A stretch of 64,000 nucleotides of DNA, from assembly GCF_049319665.1 (NCBI RefSeq), contig NZ_JBMOUD010000015.1:1-64000 (forward strand), given 5' to 3'. A model generated the notes under the pieces. The model made no database searches, had not been told where the DNA came from, and was given only the letters and a program-made list of their open reading frames with translations. The stretch comes from JBMOUD01 sp049319665 (GTDB lineage: Bacteria > Pseudomonadota > Gammaproteobacteria > Enterobacterales > Enterobacteriaceae). This document shows, one piece after another, positions 1 to 8,390 of the stretch. Position 1 is the first letter of the stretch. Every line of letters begins with the position of its first letter. A program made the translations under genes and the position numbers.

Positions 1-98
1 TTTGACCTACATCCTTTGACCTACATCCTTTGACCTACATCCTTTGACCTACATCCTTTGACCTACATCCTTTGACCTACATCCTTTGACCGTAATCC
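1..98. repeat. 14-bp tandem repeat array (runs off the left edge)
   Basis: Six perfect copies of TTTGACCTACATCC lie head to tail from base 1 to 84, followed by a variant unit (85-98, TTTGACCGTAATCC) and a further degenerate unit that merges into the structured repeat at 98-380. The array continues beyond the window, so its true copy number is unknown. The second copy of the structured repeat (24853 onward) is preceded by only one related unit (CCTTGACTTTAAATT form). The array therefore looks like a variable-number 5' extension of that element. Confidence 0.93.
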
Positions 99-380
99 CT
101 TGACCTTAAATAGCGAATCTTATCGGCCAAGCGAACGAATGAGGCCAGGGTAAAGCAGACAGGGACGTCTGCTTTAGGCAGAGCCGGGCAGGACGCCCGT
201 CTCTGCCGACCCGACCGGCCGAAGCAGTAAGCGCGGGCAGTCGCGCAGCGACCCGATAAGCTAAGCGCAGGCGCGGGATGCAAGGGCCTTCGCCCTAAGG
301 CCCTTGCCGGTCGCTTCGGCGGCGCTGGCATATTGCAGAATATTGATAAGCGGCCGAACCTGCTCGGTGCGAACATAAAT
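98..380. repeat. ~285-bp dispersed structured repeat, copy 1
   Basis: About 283 bp that recurs in the same orientation at 24853-25137. Visible stems are 151-160/167-176 (10 bp), 177-182/202-207 enclosing 186-189/195-198, and 280-290/297-307 (11 bp, 6-nt loop), the last enclosed by GCGACC 248-253 with GGTCGC 309-314. Compared with copy 2 the first two stems differ in sequence but keep pairing, which indicates selection on structure. A 99-codon open frame across it on the minus strand is probably not a gene, because base changes follow the stems. Function and family name are unknown to me. It could be a structured RNA gene, a non-autonomous mobile element or a REP-like element. Confidence 0.85.
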
Positions 381-613
381 ATTGCTGTGAAAGCCGCTCA
401 GCGCCAGCCCCTCAGCCTGGCCGCTGAGAGATACTTCGCATTGAATGTTTAACCTTTATTATCAGTTACCGGCATTCTTGGAGCGATTGTGAAGTTCTGC
501 AAATCTCCCCCATTCAAGAGTTACGCCAAGAGCACATGGCTGTTAGAATCGCGCCTGACCGATAACTGCGCACCGGTAACATAGCAACAACTTATCAAAT
601 AAAGGGTAGCTAA
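381..613. other. Intergenic region upstream of sdhE
   Basis: No convincing gene. In E. coli ygfZ is divergent from sdhE at this place; no ygfZ 5' end is recognisable here, and the structured repeat occupies the position. A minus-strand frame over roughly 330-450 reads like a short protein tail but has no start and is closed by stops, so it is not annotated. The promoter of sdhE-ygfX should lie at about 480-600 but I cannot place it securely. Confidence 0.5.
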
Positions 614-895
614 ATGGGTATCAGCACACTAGATATAAACAACCGATCTCGTATCCAATGGGCCTGTCGACGCGGCATGCGCGAGTTGGATATCGCCATC
701 TTGCCTTTTTTTGAATATGAATATGATGGCTTGAACGATACAGATAAACAGCTGTTTGCCCGTTTGTTGACCTGCGATGACCCAGATTTATTCAACTGGT
801 TGATGAATTACGGTGAGCCTAAAGACCTCGAATTGCAACGCATGGTAACGCTCATCCAAACGCGAAATAAAGCCCGTGGCCCTGTGGCAATGTGA
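614..895 (+). CDS. sdhE: Succinate dehydrogenase flavinylation factor SdhE (CptB/YgfY)
   Basis: 93 residues, nearly collinear with E. coli SdhE (88 aa). The family signature WACRRGMRELD (residues ~16-26, containing the RGxxE motif needed for FAD attachment) is present, as is DDPDLFNWLMNYG in the second half. SdhE promotes covalent FAD attachment to SdhA and FrdA in the cytoplasm; older literature treats it as the antitoxin CptB. The ATG at 614 gives five residues more than E. coli; the GGGTAGC stretch just upstream is a modest ribosome site. The gene overlaps ygfX by 20 bases, so the two are translationally coupled. Confidence 0.95.
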   Translation: MGISTLDINNRSRIQWACRRGMRELDIAILPFFEYEYDGLNDTDKQLFARLLTCDDPDLFNWLMNYGEPKDLELQRMVTLIQTRNKARGPVAM

Positions 896-1343
896 TTTAA
901 GGGTGTCATGGCGCAGCCAGCTTTTTTCACTGGCGGTACATGGCACTCTGATTCTGCTGATCTTACTTGCTCCCTGGCCTAATGGTTGGTGGGCAACCTG
1001 GTTGCTGCTGGTCTTGCTGGTGGTGATTGAATCTATTCGTAGCCAACGGCGTATCAGTGCTCGCCACGGTGAGATAAGCCTGATTGAGCCGGATAGAATG
1101 CTCTGGCGTAATCAAGAGTGGATAATCAAACAGCCTGTTTTGATGCTCGATAGCGGAATATTGTTATCACTAAGACGTGATAAAGCGCTTGGCGCATCGA
1201 AGCGTAAGCGTTTTTTCGGTAATAAAGCCAAACTGTGGTTGGCAAGCGATAGCATGGGGCTGGAGGAGTGGCGCCACTTACGGCAGATACTACTCAGCGG
1301 TAAGCGGCAGGATAAAAAAGTCCATCATCGCGACGACATATAG
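876..1343 (+). CDS. ygfX: YgfX/CptA inner-membrane protein
   Basis: 155 residues from a GTG start inside the end of sdhE. The N-terminus (ALWQCDLRVSWRSQL) closely follows E. coli YgfX. Two adjacent hydrophobic segments (about residues 17-50) form a membrane hairpin, followed by SQRRISARHGEI and a cytoplasmic C-terminal domain with WLASDSMGLEEWRHLRQIL. It was described as the CptA toxin acting on MreB/FtsZ, but its pairing with sdhE has also been read as a role in respiratory enzyme assembly. The sequence supports family membership only, not a choice between those roles. A basic tail (RKRFFGNKAK) interrupts the domain relative to E. coli. Confidence 0.92.
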   Translation: MALWQCDLRVSWRSQLFSLAVHGTLILLILLAPWPNGWWATWLLLVLLVVIESIRSQRRISARHGEISLIEPDRMLWRNQEWIIKQPVLMLDSGILLSLRRDKALGASKRKRFFGNKAKLWLASDSMGLEEWRHLRQILLSGKRQDKKVHHRDDI

Positions 1344-1374
1344 GACGTCGGAATGATGCGTCAGTCCGGGCTGT

Positions 1375-1893
1375 TTATAGCAGGCTGTCCATTTCAATCA
1401 GGATCTGATCGCACCATTGTTGCAGGCGTTCTTCACTCAGGTCGTACTGATTAACTTCATCGAGAGCCAGGCCAACAAAATGTTTGCCATCTGCAGACAG
1501 CGGTTTAGGGCTGGTGAACTCAAAGCCTTCAATCGGCCAGAAACCGATGAACTGTACGCCAAGAGGTTTGAGCTGGTCGTGTAACATACCCAGCGCGTCG
1601 AGGAACCATTCGCCATAACCGAGTTGGTCACCCATGCCGTACATGGCGACGATTTTCCCGCGTAAATTGAGCGTTGGCAATTTATCCCACAACGCTTCCC
1701 AATCTTCTTGGATCTCGCCGAAATCCCAGGTAGGAATACCCAGGATCAAAATGTCGTAGCTTTCCATCATGCTAGGATCGACATCTTTAAGGTTATGCAG
1801 ATCGACAAGATCTTCACCGAGAATTTCACGGATTTTCTCGGCAGCCATTTCGGTATAGCAGGTGGTTGAACCGTAAAACAGACCAATCTTCAT
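1375..1893 (-). CDS. fldB: Flavodoxin 2
   Basis: 172 residues from the ATG at 1893 (a TTG four codons earlier is possible). The FMN phosphate loop is GLFYGSTTCYTE at the N-terminus, followed by the flavodoxin segments ILGIPTWDFGEIQEDWE and GMGDQLGYGEWFLDALGML. Length and sequence match FldB rather than FldA, including the Trp/Tyr-rich FMN-binding loops. It is a cytoplasmic low-potential electron carrier. In E. coli fldB belongs to the SoxRS oxidative-stress regulon; no SoxS box was identified here. It is divergent from xerD, as in E. coli. Confidence 0.95.
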   Translation of the reverse strand: MKIGLFYGSTTCYTEMAAEKIREILGEDLVDLHNLKDVDPSMMESYDILILGIPTWDFGEIQEDWEALWDKLPTLNLRGKIVAMYGMGDQLGYGEWFLDALGMLHDQLKPLGVQFIGFWPIEGFEFTSPKPLSADGKHFVGLALDEVNQYDLSEERLQQWCDQILIEMDSLL

Positions 1894-2022
1894 ACATGTA
1901 GCCAAACAAGGTTAAATACTGAATGGCGGTGAGTGTATCAGATTTAGGGCTATTTCAGGCATAATGAACAGCTGTGCAAGTAAGTCAGCCGCTTTGGGGG
2001 TGCCCAGCAATAGGGGAAAGAC

Positions 2023-2931
2023 GTGGTCAAGAAACAGGATAGTAGTCAGGAATTGATCGAACAATTTCTCGATACATTATGGCTTGAGCGCAATCTTGCC
2101 GAGAATACGCTGGCGTCTTATCGATTGGATTTGCAATCCTTACAGGCGTGGCTGGCGCACCATGAACAAGATCTATTCAACGTTCAGGCTATTGATCTGC
2201 AATCCTTTTTGGCTGAACGTGTCGATGGTGGCTATAAGGCTTCCAGCTCGGCGCGTTTACTCAGTGCGATGCGTCGATTGTTTCAGTACATGAACCGTGA
2301 ATCCCTGCGCGAAGATGACCCAACGGCGTTGCTGGCTTCCCCTAAATTGCCCCAGCGTTTACCCAAAGATCTCAGCGAGGCGCAAGTTGACGCACTATTG
2401 GCGGCACCTAGCGTGGATATCCCGCTAGAGCTGCGTGATAAGGCTATGTTAGAGCTGCTCTATGCTACCGGGCTGCGCGTGTCGGAGTTGGTTGGGCTAA
2501 CCTTAAGCGACATCAGCCTGCGTCAAGGCGTGGTGCGTGTGCTGGGTAAAGGTGATAAAGAACGTCTGGTGCCGCTCGGAGAAGAAGCGGTGTATTGGAT
2601 TGAGAATTATCTCGAACATGGCCGGCCTTGGTTGCTGAATGGACAATCGCTAGATATTGTTTTCCCCAGCAATCGCAGCCAGAAAATGACGCGCCAGACT
2701 TTCTGGCATCGTATTAAACACTATGCGATCCTTGCGGGCATTGATGCCGAGCGCTTATCTCCCCACGTATTACGCCATGCCTTTGCGACACATCTGCTTA
2801 ATCACGGCGCGGACTTGCGCGTGGTGCAGATGCTATTGGGGCATAGCGATCTTTCTACTACCCAAATTTATACCCATGTAGCGACAGAACGACTCAAACA
2901 GCTACATCAACAACATCATCCTCGGGCATAA
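2023..2931 (+). CDS. xerD: Tyrosine recombinase XerD
   Basis: 302 residues, GTG start with GGGGAAAG upstream. The N-terminal SAM-like core-binding domain (1-~100) is followed by the catalytic domain with the Arg box ATGLRVSELVGL, the Lys of GKGDKERLVPLG, HVLRHAFATHLL, GHSDLSTTQIYTHV and the nucleophilic Tyr in the last motif. XerD works with XerC at dif, activated by FtsK, to resolve chromosome dimers. Length and the QQHHPRA C-terminus fit XerD, not XerC. It leads the row xerD-dsbC-recJ; dsbC follows after 20 bases. Confidence 0.97.
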   Translation: MVKKQDSSQELIEQFLDTLWLERNLAENTLASYRLDLQSLQAWLAHHEQDLFNVQAIDLQSFLAERVDGGYKASSSARLLSAMRRLFQYMNRESLREDDPTALLASPKLPQRLPKDLSEAQVDALLAAPSVDIPLELRDKAMLELLYATGLRVSELVGLTLSDISLRQGVVRVLGKGDKERLVPLGEEAVYWIENYLEHGRPWLLNGQSLDIVFPSNRSQKMTRQTFWHRIKHYAILAGIDAERLSPHVLRHAFATHLLNHGADLRVVQMLLGHSDLSTTQIYTHVATERLKQLHQQHHPRA

Positions 2932-2951
2932 ACCGAGGACAAAAGGACGAC

Positions 2952-3674
2952 ATGATGAAAAAAGGTTTACTGCTGCTGACTCTTTTAACCGCCTCTATCA
3001 CCAGCGTTGCACATGCCGATGATGCCGCGATCCAAGGAACGATAAAAAGATTGGGGATGCATCCGGCAGAAATAAAACCTTCGCCCGTTGCTGGGGTGAA
3101 ATCAGTCATGACTGAAAGTGGTGTGATCTATATTACCGATGATGGTCGCTATATTCTCGAAGGGCCAATGTACGATGTGAGTGGGCCGCATCCGGTTAAT
3201 ATGAGCAACCAGGCGTTAATGAGCAAACTGAACGCCTTAGAAAGCCAGATGATTGTGTACAAAGCGGCGCAAGAGAAACATGTTATTACCGTCTTTACCG
3301 ATATCACCTGCGGCTACTGCCATAAACTGCATGAGCAGATGAAAAACTATAATGATTTAGGCATTACCGTGCGCTATTTAGCTTTCCCTCGCTCGGGTAT
3401 GAATTCTAAAACCGCTAAAGACATGCAATCTATCTGGTGTACCGGCAATCGTAAGCAGTCGTTTGATGCGGCGATGCGCGGTGACGATATCTCTGCGGCA
3501 ACCTGTAAGACCAGTGATATTGCTGAACACTTTAATCTTGGCGTGAAATTCGGTGTCACCGGAACGCCAGCGATCGTGCTGCAAAACGGCACATTGATCC
3601 CAGGCTATCAGCCGCCAAAAGAGATGGCTGCGATGCTGGATCAGATCGATCCTACTCCAAAAACAGGTGGTTGA
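2952..3674 (+). CDS. dsbC: Periplasmic disulfide isomerase DsbC
   Basis: 240 residues with a Sec signal peptide (KKGLLLLTLLTASITSVAHA, cleavage near residue 22). An N-terminal dimerisation domain is followed by a thioredoxin-fold domain with the CGYC active site (DITCGYCHKLHEQM) and the cis-Pro loop GVTGTPAIVL. A second cysteine pair (WCTGN...ATCKT) matches the structural disulfide of DsbC. It reshuffles wrong disulfides in exported proteins and is kept reduced by DsbD. It sits between xerD and recJ, the conserved enterobacterial order; recJ starts six bases after the stop. Confidence 0.97.
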   Translation: MMKKGLLLLTLLTASITSVAHADDAAIQGTIKRLGMHPAEIKPSPVAGVKSVMTESGVIYITDDGRYILEGPMYDVSGPHPVNMSNQALMSKLNALESQMIVYKAAQEKHVITVFTDITCGYCHKLHEQMKNYNDLGITVRYLAFPRSGMNSKTAKDMQSIWCTGNRKQSFDAAMRGDDISAATCKTSDIAEHFNLGVKFGVTGTPAIVLQNGTLIPGYQPPKEMAAMLDQIDPTPKTGG

Positions 3675-3680
3675 TTTTTC

Positions 3681-5414
3681 GTGAGCTTTAAGACTCAACT
3701 GCGCCGCCGTGAGGCGGTAGATGGCGCGGATCTTCCGGCCGACCTTGCCCCATTATTGCGCCAGCTTTACGCCGCGCGTGGGGTGAAACAGTCGCAGGAT
3801 CTCGAACGTAGCGTACGTGGCCTGCTGGATTGGCAACTGCTTGATGGCATAGATAGCGCCGTAAAACTGTTACAAAAGGCATTGGCTGAGCGGCTACAAA
3901 TCATGATTGTCGGCGATTTTGATGCCGATGGTGCAACCAGCACGGCGTTAACGGTGTTGTCGTTGCGCAGCATGGGATGCAACACCGTAAAGTATCTGGT
4001 GCCGAACCGTTTTGACGATGGATATGGCCTAAGCCCTGAGGTGGTCGAACAGGCTGCCGCCCGCGGCGCTCAGTTGATTCTGACTGTTGATAATGGCATT
4101 TCGTCGCATGCGGGCGTCGAGCTGGCGCATCACAAAGGTATTCAGGTGCTGATCACCGATCACCACTTGCCGGGCGATACGCTGCCCGATGCCGAAGCGA
4201 TTATTAACCCGAACTTACGCGGCTGTGCTTTCCCGTCGAAATCACTGGCTGGCGTTGGCGTGGCATTTTATTTGATGCTGGCGCTGCGCAGCGCATTACG
4301 AGACAGCGGCTGGTTCGAGCAACAGGCGCTGGCAATACCGAATCTGGCCGAATGGCTGGATTTGGTGGCGTTAGGGACAGTAGCGGACGTCGTGCCACTC
4401 GATACCAATAACCGCATTCTGGTTTATCAGGGCTTAAACCGTATTCGCGCGGGCAAATGTCGTCCGGGCATTCGCGCCTTGCTGGAGATTTCTAACCGCG
4501 ATGCGCGCCAGCTTACCGCCAGCGATCTGGGTTTTGCCTTGGGGCCAAGGCTTAATGCTGCCGGTCGCTTGGATGATATGTCGATTGGCGTTGCGCTGCT
4601 GCTTAGTGAAGATATTGCCCAGGCTCGCGCGTTAGCCACCGATCTGGATGCGCTGAACCTGACGCGTCGTGAAATCGAGCAGGAAATGCAAGTTGAAGCG
4701 CTGGCGCTGTGTGACAAGCTGGAAACTAGCAGCGATGCGCTGCCGATTGGGCTGGCGATGTATCATCCGGAATGGCATCAGGGCGTAGTCGGCATTCTTG
4801 CTTCACGGCTGAAAGAACGTTTCAACCGTCCGGTGATTGCTTTTGCACCGGCTGGGGATGGCATATTAAAAGGTTCTGGCCGCTCTATTAATGGCTTGCA
4901 TCTGCGCGATGCACTAGAGCGTATCGACACGTTGAACCCTGGTCTGATGATGAAATTCGGTGGTCACGCCATGGCGGCGGGTTTATCGCTGGAAGCCGAG
5001 AAATTTGAGCAGTTTCGTCAATGTTTTGCCGAGCTGGTAGGCGAATGGCTGGACCCTTCCTATCTTGAAGGGGTGATATGGTCCGACGGTGAGCTCTCAG
5101 GACAACAGATGTCGCTGGAAACCGCTGAGATGCTGCGTGACGGCGGTCCTTGGGGGCAAGCCTTCCCAGAACCGACTTTCGATGGCACTTTCCGTATTTT
5201 GCAGCAAAAACTGCTCAAAGAACGCCACTTAAAAGTGATGATTGAACCGCTTGGCGGCGGCCCGCTGCTCGATGGTATCGCGTTTAATATCGATCCAAAA
5301 CTGTGGCCAGACAGCAGCGTGCGCGAGGTGCAACTGGCCTATAAGCTGGATATTAACGAGTTTCGCGGCAATCGCAGCGTGCAGTTAATGATCCAACATC
5401 TATGGCCGCGCTAG
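3681..5414 (+). CDS. recJ: Single-stranded-DNA exonuclease RecJ
   Basis: 577 residues, GTG start. DHH-family motifs are in order: DFDADGATST (motif I), LTVDNGISSH, ITDHHLPG (motif III DHH) and VALGTVADVVPL, then the DHHA1 domain with GSGRSINGLHLRDAL and KFGGHAMAAG, and an OB-fold C-terminus. RecJ degrades single strands 5' to 3' in the RecFOR pathway, mismatch repair and base-excision repair. Length matches E. coli RecJ (577). It ends in TAG at 5412-5414, directly against a palindromic repeat. Confidence 0.97.
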   Translation: MSFKTQLRRREAVDGADLPADLAPLLRQLYAARGVKQSQDLERSVRGLLDWQLLDGIDSAVKLLQKALAERLQIMIVGDFDADGATSTALTVLSLRSMGCNTVKYLVPNRFDDGYGLSPEVVEQAAARGAQLILTVDNGISSHAGVELAHHKGIQVLITDHHLPGDTLPDAEAIINPNLRGCAFPSKSLAGVGVAFYLMLALRSALRDSGWFEQQALAIPNLAEWLDLVALGTVADVVPLDTNNRILVYQGLNRIRAGKCRPGIRALLEISNRDARQLTASDLGFALGPRLNAAGRLDDMSIGVALLLSEDIAQARALATDLDALNLTRREIEQEMQVEALALCDKLETSSDALPIGLAMYHPEWHQGVVGILASRLKERFNRPVIAFAPAGDGILKGSGRSINGLHLRDALERIDTLNPGLMMKFGGHAMAAGLSLEAEKFEQFRQCFAELVGEWLDPSYLEGVIWSDGELSGQQMSLETAEMLRDGGPWGQAFPEPTFDGTFRILQQKLLKERHLKVMIEPLGGGPLLDGIAFNIDPKLWPDSSVREVQLAYKLDINEFRGNRSVQLMIQHLWPR

Positions 5415-5538
5415 GCCCCGTCATCTTTCAAGTTGCAGGGGTGTTGGCTACGCTCACTTACCCTAGTCACTTAGTTATCTAAGCTCCTTGGGATGCGTTC
5501 GCTTGCCGCCTACCTGCAACTTGAAATCTATAGGGGCC
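5415..5538. repeat. Palindromic intergenic element, YPAL-like, copy A
   Basis: A ~124-bp inverted structure: GGCCCC near 5414 pairs with GGGGCC near 5533, TTTCAAGTTGCAGG pairs with CCTGCAACTTGAAA, and a central CTTAGTTATCTAAG hairpin forms the core. Related copies lie at 42124-42246 and 42960-43055. The architecture resembles the Yersinia palindromic (YPAL) family known to me; the name is a best match, not a database result. Lying right after recJ, it may form the 3' hairpin of that transcript. Confidence 0.75.
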
Positions 5539-5650
5539 GGGCCGGTATAAAAGTAGACTGACTGCTATAAAGTGGCGCGTAGATCCGTTAGAATAGCCGG
5601 TTATAGCAGCATTCTTTCACTTCGACTTAACGTTAAGACGCAAATAAACC

Positions 5651-6749
5651 ATGTTTGAAATTAATCCTGTAAAAAACCGCATTCAGGACCTGTCTGAAAG
5701 GACAGCCGTTCTTAGGGGGTATCTTTGACTATGATGCCAAGAAAGAACGCCTAGAAGAAGTTAACGCCGAGCTGGAACAGCCGGATGTGTGGAACGAACC
5801 TGAACGCGCACAGGCGCTGGGTAAAGAACGTTCTGCGCTGGAAGCCGTTGTTGAAACTATCGACCAACTCACTCAAGGCCGTGACGATGTGACCGGTCTG
5901 CTGGAGCTTGCTGTCGAAGCCGACGACGAAGAAACCTTCGAAGAAACCATTGCCGAGCTTGATGTATTAACCACCAAGCTGGAACTACTCGAGTTCCGCC
6001 GCATGTTCTCCGGTGAATATGACAGCGCTGATTGCTACCTGGATATCCAGGCGGGATCAGGCGGCACCGAAGCGCAGGACTGGGCCAGCATGTTGCTGCG
6101 TATGTACCTGCGTTGGGCCGAAGCGAAAGGCTTTAAAACCGAAGTTATCGAAGAATCTGACGGCGACGTTGCCGGTTTGAAATCAGCGACCATTAAAATC
6201 ATCGGTGATTACGCCTTTGGTTGGTTGCGTACCGAAACCGGCGTACACCGTTTAGTGCGTAAAAGCCCGTTTGACTCCGGCGGCCGCCGCCACACGTCAT
6301 TCAGCTCAGTATTTATCTACCCGGAAGTGGATGACGATATTGATATCGAAATCAACCCGGCAGACCTGCGTATTGACGTTTATCGTGCCTCCGGTGCCGG
6401 TGGTCAGCACGTAAACAAAACTGAATCTGCTGTACGTATTACCCACATGCCAACCAACATTGTGGTGCAGTGTCAGAACGACCGCTCCCAGCATAAAAAC
6501 AAAGATCAGGCCATGAAGCAGCTGAAAGCTAAGCTTTATGAGTATGAAATGCAGAAGAAAAATGCTGATAAACAGCAGATGGAAGACAATAAGTCAGACA
6601 TCGGCTGGGGTAGCCAAATTCGTTCTTATGTACTGGATGACTCCCGTATTAAAGATCTGCGCACCAGTGTTGAAACGCGAAATACTCAGGCCGTATTAGA
6701 TGGCGACCTGGACAAATTCATTGAAGCTAGTTTGAAAGCCGGGTTATAA
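5651..6749 (+). CDS. prfB: Peptide chain release factor 2, programmed +1 frameshift
   Basis: RF2 terminates translation at UGA and UAA. The gene starts at ATG 5651, reads 25 codons, meets an in-frame TGA at 5726-5728 and shifts +1 to continue at 5727 through 6749, giving 365 residues as in E. coli. The stop-recognition tripeptide SPF is in RKSPFDSGGRRHTSF and the catalytic GGQ in RASGAGGQHVNKTE. The residue before SGAGGQ is Ala, so the Thr246 variant of E. coli K-12 is absent. A continuous open frame from 5787 is only the second part of the gene. lysS follows nine bases downstream, the usual prfB-lysS pair. Confidence 0.97.
5714..5729 (+). promoter_or_regulatory. prfB +1 frameshift site
   Basis: The stretch AGGGGGTATCTTTGAC holds the internal Shine-Dalgarno-like AGGGGG (5714-5719), the slippery CTT (5723-5725), the in-frame TGA (5726-5728) and the following C that weakens termination. 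This is the known autoregulatory site: low RF2 favours shifting, high RF2 favours termination after 25 codons. Confidence 0.97.
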
Positions 6750-6758
6750 GGAACTGAA

Positions 6759-8291
6759 ATGTCTGAACAACAACCTTCTGAGCAACAGGCTCAAGGCGCA
6801 GAACACGCGCAGGAACTTAACAACGAGATGAAATCTCGTCGTGAGAAGCTGGCGCTGTTGCGCGAGAAAGGTATTCCTTTCCCGAACGACTTCCGTCGTG
6901 ACAGCATTTCTGAAGATCTGCACGCCAAATATGACGAGAAGACCAAAGAAGAGCTGGAAGCGCTGAATATCGAAGTTTCTGTCGGTGGTCGTATGATGAC
7001 CCGTCGCATCATGGGTAAAGCTTCTTTCGTGACATTGCAAGATGTTGGCGGTCGCATTCAGCTTTACGTTGCCCGTGATGATTTGGCTGAAGGCCAGTAT
7101 AACGAAGAGTTCAAAAAGTGGGACCTGGGCGATATCTTGGGCGCGCGCGGTAAGCTGTTCAAAACTCAGACCGGTGAGCTGTCTATCCACTGTACCGAGC
7201 TGCGTTTGCTGACCAAAGCACTGCGTCCGTTGCCGGATAAATTCCACGGTCTGGCGGATCAGGAAACTCGTTATCGTCAGCGTTACCTCGACCTGATTGC
7301 CAACGAAGACTCTCGCAATACCTTCAAGATCCGTTCGCAGATCATGGCCGGTATCCGTAGCTTCATGGTTGAAAACGGCTTCATGGAAGTTGAAACCCCA
7401 ATGATGCAGGTGATTCCTGGCGGCGCATCTGCACGTCCGTTTATCACTCATCACAATGCGCTGGACATCGATATGTACCTGCGTATCGCGCCAGAGCTGT
7501 ATCTGAAGCGTTTGGTGGTGGGCGGCTTTGATCGCGTATTCGAGATCAACCGTAACTTCCGTAACGAAGGCGTTTCTCCGCGTCACAACCCAGAGTTCAC
7601 CATGATGGAACTCTATATGGCGTATGCGGATTACAAAGACCTGATCGTATTGACTGAATCCCTGTTCCGCACTCTGACTGAAACCGTACTCGGTAACAGC
7701 GTGGTGCAGTATGGCGATCAGACCTTCGATTTCGGCAAGCCTTTCACCAAAATGACCATGATCGAAGCGATCTGCAAATACCGTCCTGAAACCAACGTCG
7801 CCGACCTGGCTGACCTGGCTAAAGCGACGGCGATTGCAGAATCTATCGGTATCAAAATCGAGAAGAGCTGGGGCCTGGGCCGTATCGTCTGCGAAATCTT
7901 CGAAGAGACCGCAGAGAGTCAACTGATCCAGCCAACCTTTATTACCGAATACCCGGCAGAAGTTTCTCCGCTGGCGCGTCGTAATAACGATAATCCGTTC
8001 ATCACTGACCGCTTCGAGTTCTTCATCGGCGGACGTGAAATCGGTAACGGCTTCTCTGAGCTTAATGACGCAGAAGATCAGGCGCAGCGTTTCGCTGACC
8101 AGGTTGCCGCGAAAGATGCTGGTGATGACGAAGCAATGTTCTATGACGAAGACTTCGTGACTGCATTGGAACACGGCCTGCCGCCAACGGCTGGCTTGGG
8201 TATTGGTATCGACCGCATGGTTATGCTGTTCACTAACAGCCACACCATTCGCGACGTTATCCTGTTCCCGGCAATGCGTCCGCAGAAGTAA
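6759..8291 (+). CDS. lysS: Lysyl-tRNA synthetase, class II
   Basis: 510 residues. An N-terminal OB-fold anticodon-binding domain (VGGRMMTRRIMGKASFVTLQD) precedes the class II catalytic core with motif 2 (NRNFRNEGVSPRHNPEFTMM) and motif 3 (GLGIGIDRMVMLFTNSHTIR). It charges tRNA-Lys with lysine in the cytoplasm. The first ~25 residues are Gln/Glu-rich and slightly longer than in E. coli LysS (505 aa). It is likely cotranscribed with prfB and is followed by two hairpins. Confidence 0.97.
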   Translation: MSEQQPSEQQAQGAEHAQELNNEMKSRREKLALLREKGIPFPNDFRRDSISEDLHAKYDEKTKEELEALNIEVSVGGRMMTRRIMGKASFVTLQDVGGRIQLYVARDDLAEGQYNEEFKKWDLGDILGARGKLFKTQTGELSIHCTELRLLTKALRPLPDKFHGLADQETRYRQRYLDLIANEDSRNTFKIRSQIMAGIRSFMVENGFMEVETPMMQVIPGGASARPFITHHNALDIDMYLRIAPELYLKRLVVGGFDRVFEINRNFRNEGVSPRHNPEFTMMELYMAYADYKDLIVLTESLFRTLTETVLGNSVVQYGDQTFDFGKPFTKMTMIEAICKYRPETNVADLADLAKATAIAESIGIKIEKSWGLGRIVCEIFEETAESQLIQPTFITEYPAEVSPLARRNNDNPFITDRFEFFIGGREIGNGFSELNDAEDQAQRFADQVAAKDAGDDEAMFYDEDFVTALEHGLPPTAGLGIGIDRMVMLFTNSHTIRDVILFPAMRPQK

Positions 8292-8300
8292 TCTCTACTC

Positions 8301-8367
8301 TTGCCTCCGTCATAAACGTGGAGGCAAGCAGATAAGCAAAAGGCCACCCCAAGTGAGGTGGCCTTTT
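8301..8367 (+). terminator. Tandem hairpins after lysS
   Basis: A first stem TTGCCTCC (8301-8308) pairs with GGAGGCAA (8320-8327). A second, AAAAGGCCACC (8338-8348) with GGTGGCCTTTT (8357-8367), begins with A and ends in T and so can work on both strands. That suits the convergent ABC transporter operon ending at 8391. Confidence 0.85.
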
Positions 8368-8390
8368 CTTTGCTAGCGTTTCAGCTCTGA

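Noticed and set aside
1..98. CRISPR array
   Set aside because: Direct 14-bp units have no spacers between them and no cas genes are present.
77..376. Minus-strand 99-codon frame within the structured repeat, and its partner at 24821-25144
   Set aside because: Differences between the two copies follow base pairing, not codons, and the frames have divergent ends; noncoding structure explains them better.
409..430. CTGAGA-like sequence upstream of sdhE as part of a TPP riboswitch
   Set aside because: The remaining thi-box elements are missing and the downstream gene is unrelated to thiamine.
5787..6749. prfB taken as a 320-residue gene starting at 5787
   Set aside because: The canonical +1 frameshift signal at 5714-5729 and the conserved first 25 codons show the true start at 5651.
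6744..8243. 499-codon open frame on the minus strand opposite lysS
   Set aside because: It mirrors the codons of lysS in the antisense frame; no motif, start context or operon support, and lysS is unmistakable.
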